Source: Dethiobacter sp. (GTDB lineage Bacteria; Bacillota; Dethiobacteria; DTU022; UBA8154). Taken from it: DNA of 36,222 nucleotides. Numbering within the stretch: position 1 is the first letter of the stretch; each line of letters starts with the position of its first letter. The position numbers and the translations under genes are program-made. The notes below the pieces were generated by a model, which was not told the DNA's origin, made no database searches, and saw nothing but the letters and a program-made list of their open reading frames with translations. Where the stretch lies: contig QZJM01000009.1 of NCBI GenBank assembly GCA_003605065.1, positions 1 to 36,222 on the forward strand, read 5' to 3'. Positions 15,905 through 24,975 of the stretch are shown in pieces.

Positions 15905-16873
15905 GTGACGTTACCGGTATATTCCGCGGCGATGGTTGCTTTTTTGTTAAGTGTAATTATCTGTCCCCTTTATATCAAATATTCCCGCCGCCGGCGTTAT
16001 GGACAGCAGATAAGAATGGATGGGCCCCGGGGGCACTTCCATAAAGCCGGCACCCCTACCATGGGAGGCGTTGTATTTTTACTTTCTCTGTTAATAACAA
16101 CGATTTTTTTCGCCCCAAAGACGCCTTTGCTTTTGGTGGCCCTTTTTATGATTTTCAGCAGTGCTTTTTTAGGTTTTATGGATGATTACCAGAAAGTTGT
16201 CCGCCGCCGTTCCCTGGGGCTTAAAGCCAGGGAAAAGCTGCTGGGACAGTTTATTTTTGCGCTGTTCTTCTATTTTGTGCTGCTCGCTTTGGGCCATTCT
16301 ACCGTGGTCGATATACCTTTTACGGCAATACAGGTTAATTTTGGATATTTTTATCCTTTACTTATATTTGCCATGATGATGGCTACTTCTAATGCTGTAA
16401 ATCTAACCGATGGCATTGACGGCCTGGCGGGGGGGACGGCCATACTGGCGCTCCTGGCCTTTCTCTTCCTGGCGTCACTGCAGGGATTACAGGAGATAGT
16501 TTATTTTTGTGGAGCTCTTATCGGAGCTTGCTTTGGTTTTTTAATTTTTAACCTGCACCCGGCCCGTGTCTTTATGGGGGATGTAGGTTCTTTATCCCTG
16601 GGAACAGCACTTGCCGTGGTTGCCATTTTAACAAAAGCCGAATTTTCCCTTATTATTATTGGGGGGGTTTTTGTGCTGGAAACCCTTTCCGTAATAGTAC
16701 AGGTAATATCTTTCCGGTTGACAGGAAAAAGAATATTTCTAATGAGCCCCCTGCATCATCATTTTGAAATGAAGGGATGGTCCGAGTGGCATGTAGTAAC
16801 GGGATTTTGGGCCCTGGGCTTTTGCTTCGCTGTACTGGGACTTCTGGAATTTACACCTATTCTGAGGTGGTAG
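15905..16873 (+). CDS. mraY: Phospho-N-acetylmuramoyl-pentapeptide transferase MraY
   Basis: Integral membrane enzyme that transfers phospho-MurNAc-pentapeptide to undecaprenyl phosphate, making lipid I. The 322 residues contain about ten membrane segments and the family landmarks: GPRGHFHKAGTPTMGG, the Asp pair and following basic loop in MDDYQKVVRRRSLGL, NAVNLTDGIDGLAGG, FMGDVGSLSLG, and the HHHFEMKGWSEWHVV cytoplasmic loop. It starts at GTG with AAAAGGAGAA about 9 nt upstream. murD begins 3 bp after the stop, suggesting coupled translation. Confidence 0.98.
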   Translation: MTLPVYSAAMVAFLLSVIICPLYIKYSRRRRYGQQIRMDGPRGHFHKAGTPTMGGVVFLLSLLITTIFFAPKTPLLLVALFMIFSSAFLGFMDDYQKVVRRRSLGLKAREKLLGQFIFALFFYFVLLALGHSTVVDIPFTAIQVNFGYFYPLLIFAMMMATSNAVNLTDGIDGLAGGTAILALLAFLFLASLQGLQEIVYFCGALIGACFGFLIFNLHPARVFMGDVGSLSLGTALAVVAILTKAEFSLIIIGGVFVLETLSVIVQVISFRLTGKRIFLMSPLHHHFEMKGWSEWHVVTGFWALGFCFAVLGLLEFTPILRW

Positions 16874-16876
16874 GAT

Positions 16877-18280
16877 ATGATCGAAAAGATTAAAGGTAAA
16901 AAGGTCCTGGTTCTGGGGCTGGCCAGAAGCGGCCGGGCTGCTGTTCAACTGCTGGTAAAGGCGGGAGCCTCCAGGGTTGTAGCCAATGATCATCAGGAAC
17001 TGCAGCTGCTGCCAAGGGAAATAGTGGAAGAATATCAGAAGCACCCCCGGATAGAATTGGCAGCTGGAGGCCATCCTGAAAGTTTGCTGGAAGGGGTAGC
17101 TCTTATTATTAAAAGCCCAGGAATCAAACCGGGGCTGGCCCTGCTGCAAAAGGCCAGGGAGAAAGGCATCCCCGTTTGTTCGGAAATAGAGCTCGCCTTC
17201 CATTTTAGTGCAGTGCCTTTTATCGGCATTACCGGGACAAACGGGAAGACAACAACTGCCTCCCTGACCGGAGATATTTTCAGGCGGCAGTTTCCAGGCG
17301 TTTATGTCGCAGGAAACATCGGTTTTCCTCTTTGCGAGGCGGTTATGGAGGCTTCGAAGGGAGATATTATTATTGCGGAATCGAGCAGTTTCCAACTGGA
17401 GGACATTAGAAATTTCCGGGTGCATATTGCTGCTGTCTTGAATATTACTCCCGATCATTTGGATTACCATGAATCCATGGAAAACTATGTGGATGCCAAA
17501 AGGAAAATTCTTTTAAACCAGAATAGCGATGACTGGGCCGTGCTTAACTGGGATGATCCTCTGGTCAGGACTTTCAGCTCTTATATAAAGGGGAAAATGC
17601 TGCCTTTCAGCCGCAGAGAAGAACTTAATCCCGGGGTGTGTCTCAGGGATAATAACATTTTTATAAACAATGGCTTGGATATGTTTCTGGTCTGCCCTGC
17701 CGGGGAAGTAAAGATCCCAGGTCTTCACAACCTGGAAAATGCCCTCGCGGCTGTTGCCATTTCCTGGGCCGGAGGCGTTAAAGTGGAAAATATAGCTTTG
17801 TCTCTAAAAACTTTTCCGGGTGTTCCTCATCGCCTGGAGAAAGTTGAAGAGATAGGAGGAGTAACTTTCATCAATGATTCCAAAGGGACAAATCCTGATG
17901 CTACTTTAAACGCGTTGCGAGCTCTTCCCGGCCCCAAGATCCTTATCGCAGGGGGGCTGAACAAAGGAAGTGATTTCCGCCACCTGGCGCAGGTCATGGC
18001 AGGAGAAGGGGTTAAAAGCCTGGTCCTCCTTGGCGAAACGGCTTCCCTTATTGCTTCAGCCGCCCGTATGGAAGGGCTTAAAGATGTGTATGTTGTTCCG
18101 GACTTGCAGGCGGCGGTTTTAAAGGCATTTACTTCGGCCGTGCCTGGAGATACAGTGCTTCTTTCCCCGGCCTGTGCCAGTTGGGATATGTTTAAAAACT
18201 TCGAAGAACGGGGTGAGCTTTTTAAATCCGCAGTAATCTCTTTAAAGGAGGGCCTTGAAAGTGAAAAGAGCCCCCACTGA
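16877..18280 (+). CDS. murD: UDP-N-acetylmuramoyl-L-alanine:D-glutamate ligase MurD
   Basis: Adds D-glutamate to UDP-MurNAc-L-Ala. It shows the N-terminal VLVLGLARSGRAAVQLL uracil-binding fold, IKSPGIKPG, the P-loop ITGTNGKTTTASL, AESSSFQLE, NITPDHLDYH, VPHRLEKV, and FINDSKGTNPDAT in the C-terminal domain, all MurD hallmarks. The length of 467 residues is slightly above average but normal. It overlaps the following ftsW/spoVE gene by about 20 bp, so the two are probably translationally coupled. Confidence 0.97.
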   Translation: MIEKIKGKKVLVLGLARSGRAAVQLLVKAGASRVVANDHQELQLLPREIVEEYQKHPRIELAAGGHPESLLEGVALIIKSPGIKPGLALLQKAREKGIPVCSEIELAFHFSAVPFIGITGTNGKTTTASLTGDIFRRQFPGVYVAGNIGFPLCEAVMEASKGDIIIAESSSFQLEDIRNFRVHIAAVLNITPDHLDYHESMENYVDAKRKILLNQNSDDWAVLNWDDPLVRTFSSYIKGKMLPFSRREELNPGVCLRDNNIFINNGLDMFLVCPAGEVKIPGLHNLENALAAVAISWAGGVKVENIALSLKTFPGVPHRLEKVEEIGGVTFINDSKGTNPDATLNALRALPGPKILIAGGLNKGSDFRHLAQVMAGEGVKSLVLLGETASLIASAARMEGLKDVYVVPDLQAAVLKAFTSAVPGDTVLLSPACASWDMFKNFEERGELFKSAVISLKEGLESEKSPH

Positions 18281-19376
18281 GCGTGACTTAAGAAAACCAC
18301 CGGATTTTACCGTTTTTTTTACCGTCCTTATTTTAGCCGGTTTTGGGCTGATCATGGTTTTCAGCGCCAGCTATATAACATCACTGGAATCCAGGGGAGA
18401 CGCCTTTTTTTTCCTCCGGCGCCAGGTTTTTTGGGTGATCCTGGGCCTGGTGGGCATGATTACCACGGCTAACTTCAGCTACTGGAAATGGCGTAAAATG
18501 GTTCCCGCACTTCTTATTTTAAATTTTTTGCTCCTGCTGGTCGTGTATATTCCCGGGGTGGGTATGGAAATTAACGAGGCCAGACGCTGGATTGCTCTGG
18601 GAGGATTTACGATACAACCTTCGGAGTTTAGCAAGCTTGCTCTCGTTCTTTTTACAGCAGCTTTTTTGAGCAAGAAAAACCTGAACATGGAAAACTTCTG
18701 GAGCAGCAGTTTTATTCCCCTGGCAATGACGGGGGGCACATTTTTGCTTATTCTGGATCAGCCTGACCTGGGGACAGCGCTGGCCCTGGCTGCAGTAGTC
18801 GGTATAATTATATTTGCCGCCGGTATACCGTTTAAACAATTGATGTATCTTATTTTTACCAGTCTCCCTGTTTTTGTTTATTTAACATTAAATGAGCCTT
18901 ACCGGATGCGTCGAATTTTTTCTTTTTTGGATCCCTGGGCTGATCCACTGGATACGGGTTATCATATTATCCAGTCTCTTTATGCCCTGGGACCGGGAGG
19001 GCTTTTTGGGGTGGGTTTAGGCCGGAGCCGTCAGAAATTATATTATCTTCCTGAACCGCAAAACGACTTTATTTTTGCTATTATTGGCGAAGAACTGGGC
19101 TTTCTTGGCGCTGTTACCATCATGCTGCTTTTCTTCATTCTTTTCTGGAGAGGATTCAAAACTTCGCTGATGGCGCCGGACGCTTTTGGAAGCCTTCTGG
19201 CTGCCGGTATAACGGCCATGGTGGCGGTGCAGGCCTTAATAAACATCGGTGTGGTAACCGGCTCTATCCCTATTACCGGTATTAACCTGCCCTTTATAAG
19301 CGCAGGGGGGAGTTCTCTCTTTTTTACCATGTGCGGGATGGGTATATTAATGAATATCTCAAGGTATAACCGCTAG
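18261..19376 (+). CDS. ftsW: SEDS-family peptidoglycan glycosyltransferase FtsW/SpoVE
   Basis: A polytopic membrane protein (about ten segments, 371 residues) that polymerises glycan strands with a class B penicillin-binding partner. Family signatures are FSASYITSLE, GINEARRWI-like ARRWIALGGFTIQPSEFSK, DQPDLGTAL, QSLYALGPGGLFGVGLG, PEPQNDFIFAIIGEELGF, and ITGINLPFISAGGSSL near the end. GTG at 18261 is preferred because GGAGG (18247-18251) lies 9 nt upstream; TTG at 18255 leaves only 3 nt. In spore formers the copy at this position is often spoVE. With a single SEDS gene here, ftsW and spoVE cannot be told apart from sequence. Confidence 0.93.
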   Translation: MKRAPTERDLRKPPDFTVFFTVLILAGFGLIMVFSASYITSLESRGDAFFFLRRQVFWVILGLVGMITTANFSYWKWRKMVPALLILNFLLLLVVYIPGVGMEINEARRWIALGGFTIQPSEFSKLALVLFTAAFLSKKNLNMENFWSSSFIPLAMTGGTFLLILDQPDLGTALALAAVVGIIIFAAGIPFKQLMYLIFTSLPVFVYLTLNEPYRMRRIFSFLDPWADPLDTGYHIIQSLYALGPGGLFGVGLGRSRQKLYYLPEPQNDFIFAIIGEELGFLGAVTIMLLFFILFWRGFKTSLMAPDAFGSLLAAGITAMVAVQALINIGVVTGSIPITGINLPFISAGGSSLFFTMCGMGILMNISRYNR

Positions 19377-19392
19377 TTGGGAGGAAAGCAGG

Positions 19393-20493
19393 TTGCGTGT
19401 AATTCTTACGGGTGGTGGGACAGGCGGGCATATATATCCAGCCCTGGCCCTGGCACGATATCTAAAAAAAGTTAACCCCGGGGCAGAAATATTATTCGTA
19501 GGGGCAAGTGGAGGCATGGAAGAAAAAATAATCCCGGAGTCTGGTTTTCGTTTAATAACACTTCCCGTTAGGGGCCTTCCCCGCAGGTTAAATTTGCATT
19601 TGCTTAAAACTTTTTATATGCTGGGGAAAAGCAGTACCCTGGCCAGAGAAATAATTGAAGAATTCCGACCGGATTTTGTGGTGGGAACGGGGGGATATGC
19701 AGCCGCCCCCATTATCCTGGCGGCTCTCTTCCAACGCAAAAAAGTAATTATTCATGAACAAAATGTCATCCCGGGGGTAACAAACCGTTTAGTAGCTCCC
19801 TGGGTTTTTAAAGTCTGCCTTTCCTTTGAGGCTTCACGTAAATATTTTTTAAAACGTTCTAATCTATGTGTCACGGGTAATCCCCGGGCTTCAGAGGTTG
19901 GACATCTAGAGAAAAAAACCGCCCGGCAGATATTAAATATGGATGTTAATTTGCCTTTCTTACTGGCTGTGGGCGGCAGCAGGGGCGCTGCCAGGCTTAA
20001 CCAGAGTATGGTCGAATTTCTGTTAAGGGCTTCCGGGAATAAAAACGTTCAGATTTTGTATATAACGGGAGAAATATATTACGAAGAAATAATGGCAAGG
20101 CTCAAGGCCAGTAAAATAATGGAAATTTATGGCGGCCGCCTGCAGGTCCGCCCTTACCAGCAGGAAATGTCCCTGGCCCTGGCTGCAGCCGATCTGGTTA
20201 TCACCAGGGCAGGGGCTACCACCCTGGCGGAAATAACAGCCCTGGGGATCCCTGCCATCATTATTCCTTCGCCCAATGTTGTTCATAATCACCAGATGGT
20301 AAATGCCCGGGAACTTTCCAGGCAGGAGGCTGCTGTTGTCATTGAGGAGGAAAATTTAAGCGGGCAGGCTTTGCAGGAAGAAGTATATGCCCTGTTACAA
20401 AATCCTGCAAGGCTGGTGCAGATGCAGGAAAACTGTAATAAATTAGGGTATCCGGAAGCGTCGGGAAATATTTACAAACTTATGCTTCTTTAA
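19393..20493 (+). CDS. murG: UDP-GlcNAc:lipid I N-acetylglucosamine transferase MurG
   Basis: Peripheral membrane GT-B glycosyltransferase that converts lipid I to lipid II. The N-terminal GGGTGGHIYPALALA glycine loop, VGTGGYAAAPIILAA, and HEQNVIPGVTNR are diagnostic. The C-terminal half has the second glycine loop VGGSRGAARLNQ and the UDP-GlcNAc site TRAGATTLAEITALGIPAI. Length is 366 residues. It starts at TTG, with GGGAGGAAAGCAGG directly upstream. In related clusters murC commonly follows; here the next gene is murB after a small hairpin. Confidence 0.97.
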   Translation: MRVILTGGGTGGHIYPALALARYLKKVNPGAEILFVGASGGMEEKIIPESGFRLITLPVRGLPRRLNLHLLKTFYMLGKSSTLAREIIEEFRPDFVVGTGGYAAAPIILAALFQRKKVIIHEQNVIPGVTNRLVAPWVFKVCLSFEASRKYFLKRSNLCVTGNPRASEVGHLEKKTARQILNMDVNLPFLLAVGGSRGAARLNQSMVEFLLRASGNKNVQILYITGEIYYEEIMARLKASKIMEIYGGRLQVRPYQQEMSLALAAADLVITRAGATTLAEITALGIPAIIIPSPNVVHNHQMVNARELSRQEAAVVIEEENLSGQALQEEVYALLQNPARLVQMQENCNKLGYPEASGNIYKLMLL

Positions 20494-20508
20494 AAGAACA
20501 GTGGACAA

Positions 20509-20523
20509 GTGCCAAAAAGGCAC
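20509..20523. repeat. Hairpin between murG and murB
   Basis: GTGCC-AAAAA-GGCAC forms a 5-bp stem with an A5 loop. Flanking AGTG (20500-20503) and CACT (20526-20529) extend the symmetry. A T-run after it (20528-20532) is short, so it may be a weak terminator or an interspersed palindrome related to the GTGCCAGGCAC at 4872. It sits where murC would be expected. Confidence 0.45.
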
Positions 20524-20601
20524 GACACTTTTATTAGTTGCATAACATATAGTATGAAAAAGGAAGGTTCGATTATTTTAAAATTCGGGGTGTTTTATAA
20601 A

Positions 20602-21543
20602 TTGGATTGGCAGGAAAAGTTAGACCGGATTTTAAGCAAGCGTTTCCTAAAAGACGAACCAATGTCACTGCATACTTCTTTAAAAATTGGCGGCCCGGCA
20701 GATTTTTTGGTTTTTCCCCAGAATAGAGATGAACTGTGCCGCGTGCTGGAACTGGCCGGGGAGCATAATATTCCCCTTTTTGTCCTGGGTCAGGGTACTA
20801 ACCTGCTGGTTAAAGACGGCGGAATCAGGGGAATAGTTATAAGCCTGGCTGACATGTGCTCCTCCTGTGATTTTTCAAATCACGGTTTCAGGGCAGGGGC
20901 GGCATTGCCCCTGTGGAAGCTGGGGTGGGAAGCCGCCAACAAGGGGCTGTCGGGACTGGAATTTACAACAGGGATACCCGGGAGCCTGGGAGGAGCCATA
21001 TATATGAATGCCGGCGCATACGGGACTTCCATTAGTGAACTGATCCGCGAGGTTTCCACAATTGATTTTGCCGGAAACTACCTGCTGCGCTCCCGGGAGG
21101 GACTGGAGTTTGCTTATAGATGGAGCACCTTTCAGGAAGAGAAGGTTATTATACTGGAAGGGGTTCTGGAACTTGTTCCCGGAGATAAAAATGAAATAAT
21201 GCAGCGGGTAAAGGCGATCCAGGAGGACAGATCAGCTAAACACCCGCATTTTCCCAGTGCGGGCAGCGTTTTTCGTAATCCTCCCGGGAAACCGGCCGGA
21301 TTTCTTATTGAACAGGTAAATTGTAAGGGCATGGCAGCCGGAGGCGCCCAAGTTTCTCTTCAGCATGGAAATTTTATTATTAACAGGGGAAATGCTACCG
21401 CTGGCGATGTTTTAACTCTCATGGAGCTGGTCAAACAAAAGGTTAAAGATACTTTCCAGGTAGAGCTGGAACCGGAAATAAGGGTTATTGGAGAAAACGG
21501 CGGTGAACAGGGGAGAAGAAAAGATGGAAAAGTTCGTTATTGA
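20602..21543 (+). CDS. murB: UDP-N-acetylenolpyruvoylglucosamine reductase MurB
   Basis: FAD- and NADPH-dependent reductase making UDP-MurNAc. It shows the MurB features HTSLKIGGPADFLVFP, LGQGTNLLVKDGGIRG, GLEFTTGIPGSLGGAIYMNAG, YRWSTFQEE, HPHFPSAGSVFRNPPG and GAQVSLQHGNFIINRGNATA. The TTG at 20602 gives 313 residues and puts KIGGPAD at the same distance from the start as in Bacillus MurB; GGGGTG lies 9 nt upstream. The frame is open further upstream, with an ATG at 20554 and a GTG at 20509, but these lack ribosome-binding sites and would translate the hairpin region. The end overlaps murA by 20 bp. Confidence 0.94.
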   Translation: MDWQEKLDRILSKRFLKDEPMSLHTSLKIGGPADFLVFPQNRDELCRVLELAGEHNIPLFVLGQGTNLLVKDGGIRGIVISLADMCSSCDFSNHGFRAGAALPLWKLGWEAANKGLSGLEFTTGIPGSLGGAIYMNAGAYGTSISELIREVSTIDFAGNYLLRSREGLEFAYRWSTFQEEKVIILEGVLELVPGDKNEIMQRVKAIQEDRSAKHPHFPSAGSVFRNPPGKPAGFLIEQVNCKGMAAGGAQVSLQHGNFIINRGNATAGDVLTLMELVKQKVKDTFQVELEPEIRVIGENGGEQGRRKDGKVRY

Positions 21544-22777
21544 AGGAGGCAACAGGTTAGAGGGTTCTTTGTCCGTAAAAGGAGGCAAGAACTCCATACT
21601 TCCTATTTTGGCTGCCGCCGTTCTCTGCAGCAGCAGTGAAGGCGTGGAGCTGTATAACATACCTGATATTGTCGATATGCATGTTATGACCAAAATATTG
21701 CAGTCTCTGGGTGCCAGGGTTAAATATAAAAACAACACGCTGCTGGTAAATGTGGAGGATTTGCAAAGTTATACCATCTCTGATGAACTTATGAGGGAAA
21801 TGCGCTCCTCTATTTTTCTTATGGGACCACTTCTGGCGCGTCTGGGAAAAGTAAGGGTTACGTACCCTGGAGGGTGTGCCATTGGCCCCCGTCCCATTGA
21901 CCTGCACTTTAAGGGTCTGGAGGCCATGGGTGCCAGGATTAAAGAGGAGAAAGGCTATATAATGGCTTCCGCTTCCAGGCTCCAGGGTACGGAGATCCAT
22001 CTTGATTATCCCAGTGTAGGTGCCACAGAAAACCTGATGATGGCGGCAGTGTTGGCCAGGGGAAAAACGGTTATTAATAATGCCGCAAAAGAACCGGAAA
22101 TAGTGGATTTGCAAAATTTTCTAAATGCTATGGGAGCCGATATCCGGGGGGCCGGAACGGAAACTGTACGTATAATTGGTGTTGAAGGGCTGGGAAAGTG
22201 TTCTTATCGCATTATACCCGACCGCATCGTGGCCGGGACTTATTTAATGGCTGCAGCTATAACAGGGGGAAGGTTGCTGCTTAAGGGAATTATTCCTGTC
22301 CATTTAGATGCCGTAGTTGCTAAAATGAGGGAAGCAGGAGTTGGGATTGAAGCTACGGAAGACAGCCTGGAAGTTATAGGCGGCAGGCTCAAAGGCGTGG
22401 AAACCGTGCGCACTCTTCCTTATCCCGGTTTTCCAACAGATCTGCAAGCCCCCATTATGGCTTTGCTGACCGTAGCAGAGGGGAACAGCACAATTATCGA
22501 AAGTATTTTTGAGAATCGTTTTAAACATGTGAATGAGCTGAAACGGTTAAATGCTGATATCTCTGTGAAAGGGAGAACTGCCTTTATTCAAGGGGTAAAA
22601 AAACTTTATGGGGCTGAGGTTGAAGCGACTGACCTGCGAGCGGGGGCAGCCCTGATCCTGGCCGGCCTGGCTGCAGAAGGAACTACAGTGATCAGCGAGA
22701 TTAAGCATATTGACCGCGGTTATGAGCGTATTGAACTGGACCTCCAGCAGCTGGGTGCAAAAATAATGAGAATTTAG
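21524..22777 (+). CDS. murA: UDP-N-acetylglucosamine 1-carboxyvinyltransferase MurA
   Basis: First committed enzyme of peptidoglycan synthesis; it transfers enolpyruvate to UDP-GlcNAc and is the fosfomycin target. With ATG at 21524 (AGGGGAGAAG just upstream) it has 417 residues, the normal length. It keeps K22-N23 (GGKNSILP), the PEP-binding catalytic Cys118 in GGCAIGPRPIDLH, and RRGID-type C-terminal features including DLRAGAALILAGL. Cys118 implies ordinary fosfomycin sensitivity at the target. An earlier in-frame start 12 codons upstream lies deeper inside murB and gives an atypical tail. Confidence 0.97.
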   Translation: MEKFVIEGGNRLEGSLSVKGGKNSILPILAAAVLCSSSEGVELYNIPDIVDMHVMTKILQSLGARVKYKNNTLLVNVEDLQSYTISDELMREMRSSIFLMGPLLARLGKVRVTYPGGCAIGPRPIDLHFKGLEAMGARIKEEKGYIMASASRLQGTEIHLDYPSVGATENLMMAAVLARGKTVINNAAKEPEIVDLQNFLNAMGADIRGAGTETVRIIGVEGLGKCSYRIIPDRIVAGTYLMAAAITGGRLLLKGIIPVHLDAVVAKMREAGVGIEATEDSLEVIGGRLKGVETVRTLPYPGFPTDLQAPIMALLTVAEGNSTIIESIFENRFKHVNELKRLNADISVKGRTAFIQGVKKLYGAEVEATDLRAGAALILAGLAAEGTTVISEIKHIDRGYERIELDLQQLGAKIMRI

Positions 22778-22825
22778 AAAAATTTATGATTAAGTGATTA
22801 TATATAATTGAAGGTGATTTAAAAA

Positions 22826-23614
22826 GTGGATAAGCCCAATAATACATACTCTTTTGGACGCCATGAGCTTATTGTGCAGCGCAAGGCCAAAAAAAAGATC
22901 AAAGATAAACTGGTTTTTATTTTACTGTTCTTAATCTGCAACCTGTCTTTGCTTCTTTTCCTGCGTTCCCCCCTATTTACCATTCAGGAGATATCTGTTA
23001 AGGGCCTGGACAAGCTCTCCCTGGAGGAGATCCGTACAGTAATGAGCATACGGGAAGGAATGAATATCTGGAAAATCAGTCCTCCAGATCTTCAGGAACG
23101 TATTTTGGCCATACCCAGAGTAGCCAGGGTGGAAGTGGAAAGAATTTTGCCGGACAAGCTATTCATTCATATTCAGGAAAAATACCCTCTCGCTCTGGTA
23201 CCTTATCATGGTTACTACCTTGAACTGGCCTCTGATGGTATTTTTATCGGCATAAGGGATGACTACGGGGGGGAATTACCTCTCGTGAACGGTCTGCTCT
23301 GGGGGAAAATGGATGTGGGGACCAGTATTGCCGATAGATCTCGCGGGGAAGTAATAGAATCATTTATAGAGGTTCTGAAAAATACCCCCTCGTTGCCACT
23401 GGCTGAAATTAATGTGGAAAACCCGCAACAAATAATTGTATATACATGGGAAGGAATGGAAGTGTGGCTGGGAAACAGTAGTAATTTGGCGAAAAAACTC
23501 GAAGTATTACAATACATTTATCACCGTTTGCATGTCCGGGAAAATGATCCCATGGTAGGGTACCTGGATCTACGGGTTGCCGAAGCACCGGTATTCAGAC
23601 CTATTAAAAAATAA
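22826..23614 (+). CDS. ftsQ: Cell division protein FtsQ/DivIB
   Basis: A bitopic divisome protein of 262 residues. A basic cytoplasmic tail rich in Arg/Lys (10-30) is followed by one membrane segment (about 29-47, LVFILLFLICNLSLLLFL) and a POTRA domain with the typical FTIQEISVKGLDKLS opening (about 51-120), then a beta domain. It bridges FtsL/DivIC to the septal synthase. It starts at GTG with AAGGTGAT about 10 nt upstream. Position between murA and ftsA agrees with the dcw order. Confidence 0.93.
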   Translation: MDKPNNTYSFGRHELIVQRKAKKKIKDKLVFILLFLICNLSLLLFLRSPLFTIQEISVKGLDKLSLEEIRTVMSIREGMNIWKISPPDLQERILAIPRVARVEVERILPDKLFIHIQEKYPLALVPYHGYYLELASDGIFIGIRDDYGGELPLVNGLLWGKMDVGTSIADRSRGEVIESFIEVLKNTPSLPLAEINVENPQQIIVYTWEGMEVWLGNSSNLAKKLEVLQYIYHRLHVRENDPMVGYLDLRVAEAPVFRPIKK

Positions 23615-23626
23615 TTTTTTACGATA

Positions 23627-23653
23627 AAAGGAAAATAATTAAAAATGTGGAAT
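23627..23653 (+). promoter_or_regulatory. Sigma-H consensus promoter upstream of ftsA
   Basis: AAAGGAAAA (23627-23635) fits the sigma-H -35 pattern RNAGGAWWW at every position. After exactly 11 nt, GTGGAAT (23647-23653) fits RNNGAAT at every position. Spacing and match equal those of the site upstream of mraZ. Bacillus subtilis ftsAZ is known to have a sigma-H promoter at the same place. Transcription would start near 23660. Confidence 0.65.
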
Positions 23654-23706
23654 ATGTAAATTAAGTGAAAAAAATGAAGGCCCGTTACTTTTGGGGGGGT
23701 GTGAGA

Positions 23707-24936
23707 TTGACCAGAAGAGACTTTGTAGCAGGAATGGATATAGGAACTTCTAATATCCGAGTGATAGTCGGGGAAATGATAACGGATGGTACCATTAATA
23801 TTATCGGGGTGGGGACAAGCCCTTCTGAAGGAATAAAAAAGGGTGTCATTATAGACCTGGAACGTACTGCTGAATCCATAAACAAAGCTTTAGCCGAAGC
23901 AGAGAGGATGGTAGGGGCCAGGATAGGGCTGGTAAATGTAGGAATTGTGGGAACTCATGTAGGTCTGGTAAATAACAGGGGTATTGTTGCTGTGGCCAGA
24001 GATGATAAGGAAATAACAGAACATGACGTAGAAAGAGTCATGCAGGCGGCCAGGGTAATTGCCCTTCCTCAGGAGAGGGAGATCATCGATGTTATTCCAC
24101 GGGAATTCGTCGTCGATGGATATGATGGTATCCGCGACCCGGTCGGTATGCTGGGGGTGCGTCTGGAAGTAGAGGCCATGATTATCACCGGGGCGATGAC
24201 TTCTTTAAGAAATCTTTTGCGCTGTCTGAACATGACCGGCCTTGAAGTTAATGCCCTGATTTTAAATTCACTGGCTAATGGAGAGATTTGCCTTTCCCGT
24301 GATGAAAAAGAATTGGGTGTCTTTTTAGTTGATCTGGGAGGTGGGACAACTGAAGTTGCTCTTTTCCAGCAGGGAGTGCTGAAAGATATCGTTGTGTTAT
24401 CTGTAGGCGGAGATCATATCACCAATGATCTTGCTGTAGGTTTAAGGACTACATTTCAACTGGCAGAAAAACTGAAGGTGGAACATGGCTTTGCCATTAC
24501 GGATCTGGCTTCGGATAACGAGGATATTAAAATCGAGGGCATTAGCGGCAAAGAAAAACGCAAGATATCTTCCAGAGAACTTGTTACCTATATCGAGCCA
24601 CGGGTACAGGAAATGCTGCAGCTTTGCAGTCAGGAAATGGCTCGTATGGGATTCACCAAAATGCCGCCGGCAGGGGTAGTGCTGACAGGGGGAGTTTCCC
24701 TTTTAAGGGGAATAACGGATCTGGCAGAACTTGTATTTGAATGCCCTGTTCGCATCGCTCAACCGGAATACCTTGGAGTTAAGAGCCCGATCTATTCAAC
24801 TGCTGTCGGTATTATAAATTATGTCACACGAAACCATTCCATAGGAAGGTTAAGCAAGCGTCCTGAAAGCAAGTCCAAATTCTTTTATAATATATGGCAG
24901 CGCATCAGGGCATTTGTTGCAGATATCTGGGAATAG
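23707..24936 (+). CDS. ftsA: Cell division protein FtsA
   Basis: Actin-like ATPase that anchors FtsZ to the membrane. It has the actin-fold phosphate loops MDIGTSNIRVIVGE (near the N-terminus) and LVDLGGGTTEVALF, the SHS2/1C insertion, VLTGGVSLLRGI, and a C-terminal amphipathic helix (KFFYNIWQRIRAFVADIW) for membrane binding. TTG at 23707 is preferred: it gives 409 residues, leaves the usual short lead before DIGTS, and has a GGGGGGGTG run just upstream. A GTG at 23665 would add 14 unusual residues and would sit almost on the predicted sigma-H transcription start. Confidence 0.96.
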   Translation: MTRRDFVAGMDIGTSNIRVIVGEMITDGTINIIGVGTSPSEGIKKGVIIDLERTAESINKALAEAERMVGARIGLVNVGIVGTHVGLVNNRGIVAVARDDKEITEHDVERVMQAARVIALPQEREIIDVIPREFVVDGYDGIRDPVGMLGVRLEVEAMIITGAMTSLRNLLRCLNMTGLEVNALILNSLANGEICLSRDEKELGVFLVDLGGGTTEVALFQQGVLKDIVVLSVGGDHITNDLAVGLRTTFQLAEKLKVEHGFAITDLASDNEDIKIEGISGKEKRKISSRELVTYIEPRVQEMLQLCSQEMARMGFTKMPPAGVVLTGGVSLLRGITDLAELVFECPVRIAQPEYLGVKSPIYSTAVGIINYVTRNHSIGRLSKRPESKSKFFYNIWQRIRAFVADIWE

Positions 24937-24975
24937 CGTAATAAAGTTATTGTTAACGGGGGAGGTTTTAAAAGT

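Noticed and set aside
16739-17470. Long open frame on the minus strand opposite mraY/murD
   Set aside because: It lies wholly across two well-supported genes, has no ribosome-binding site, and its composition is that of a complementary-strand shadow.
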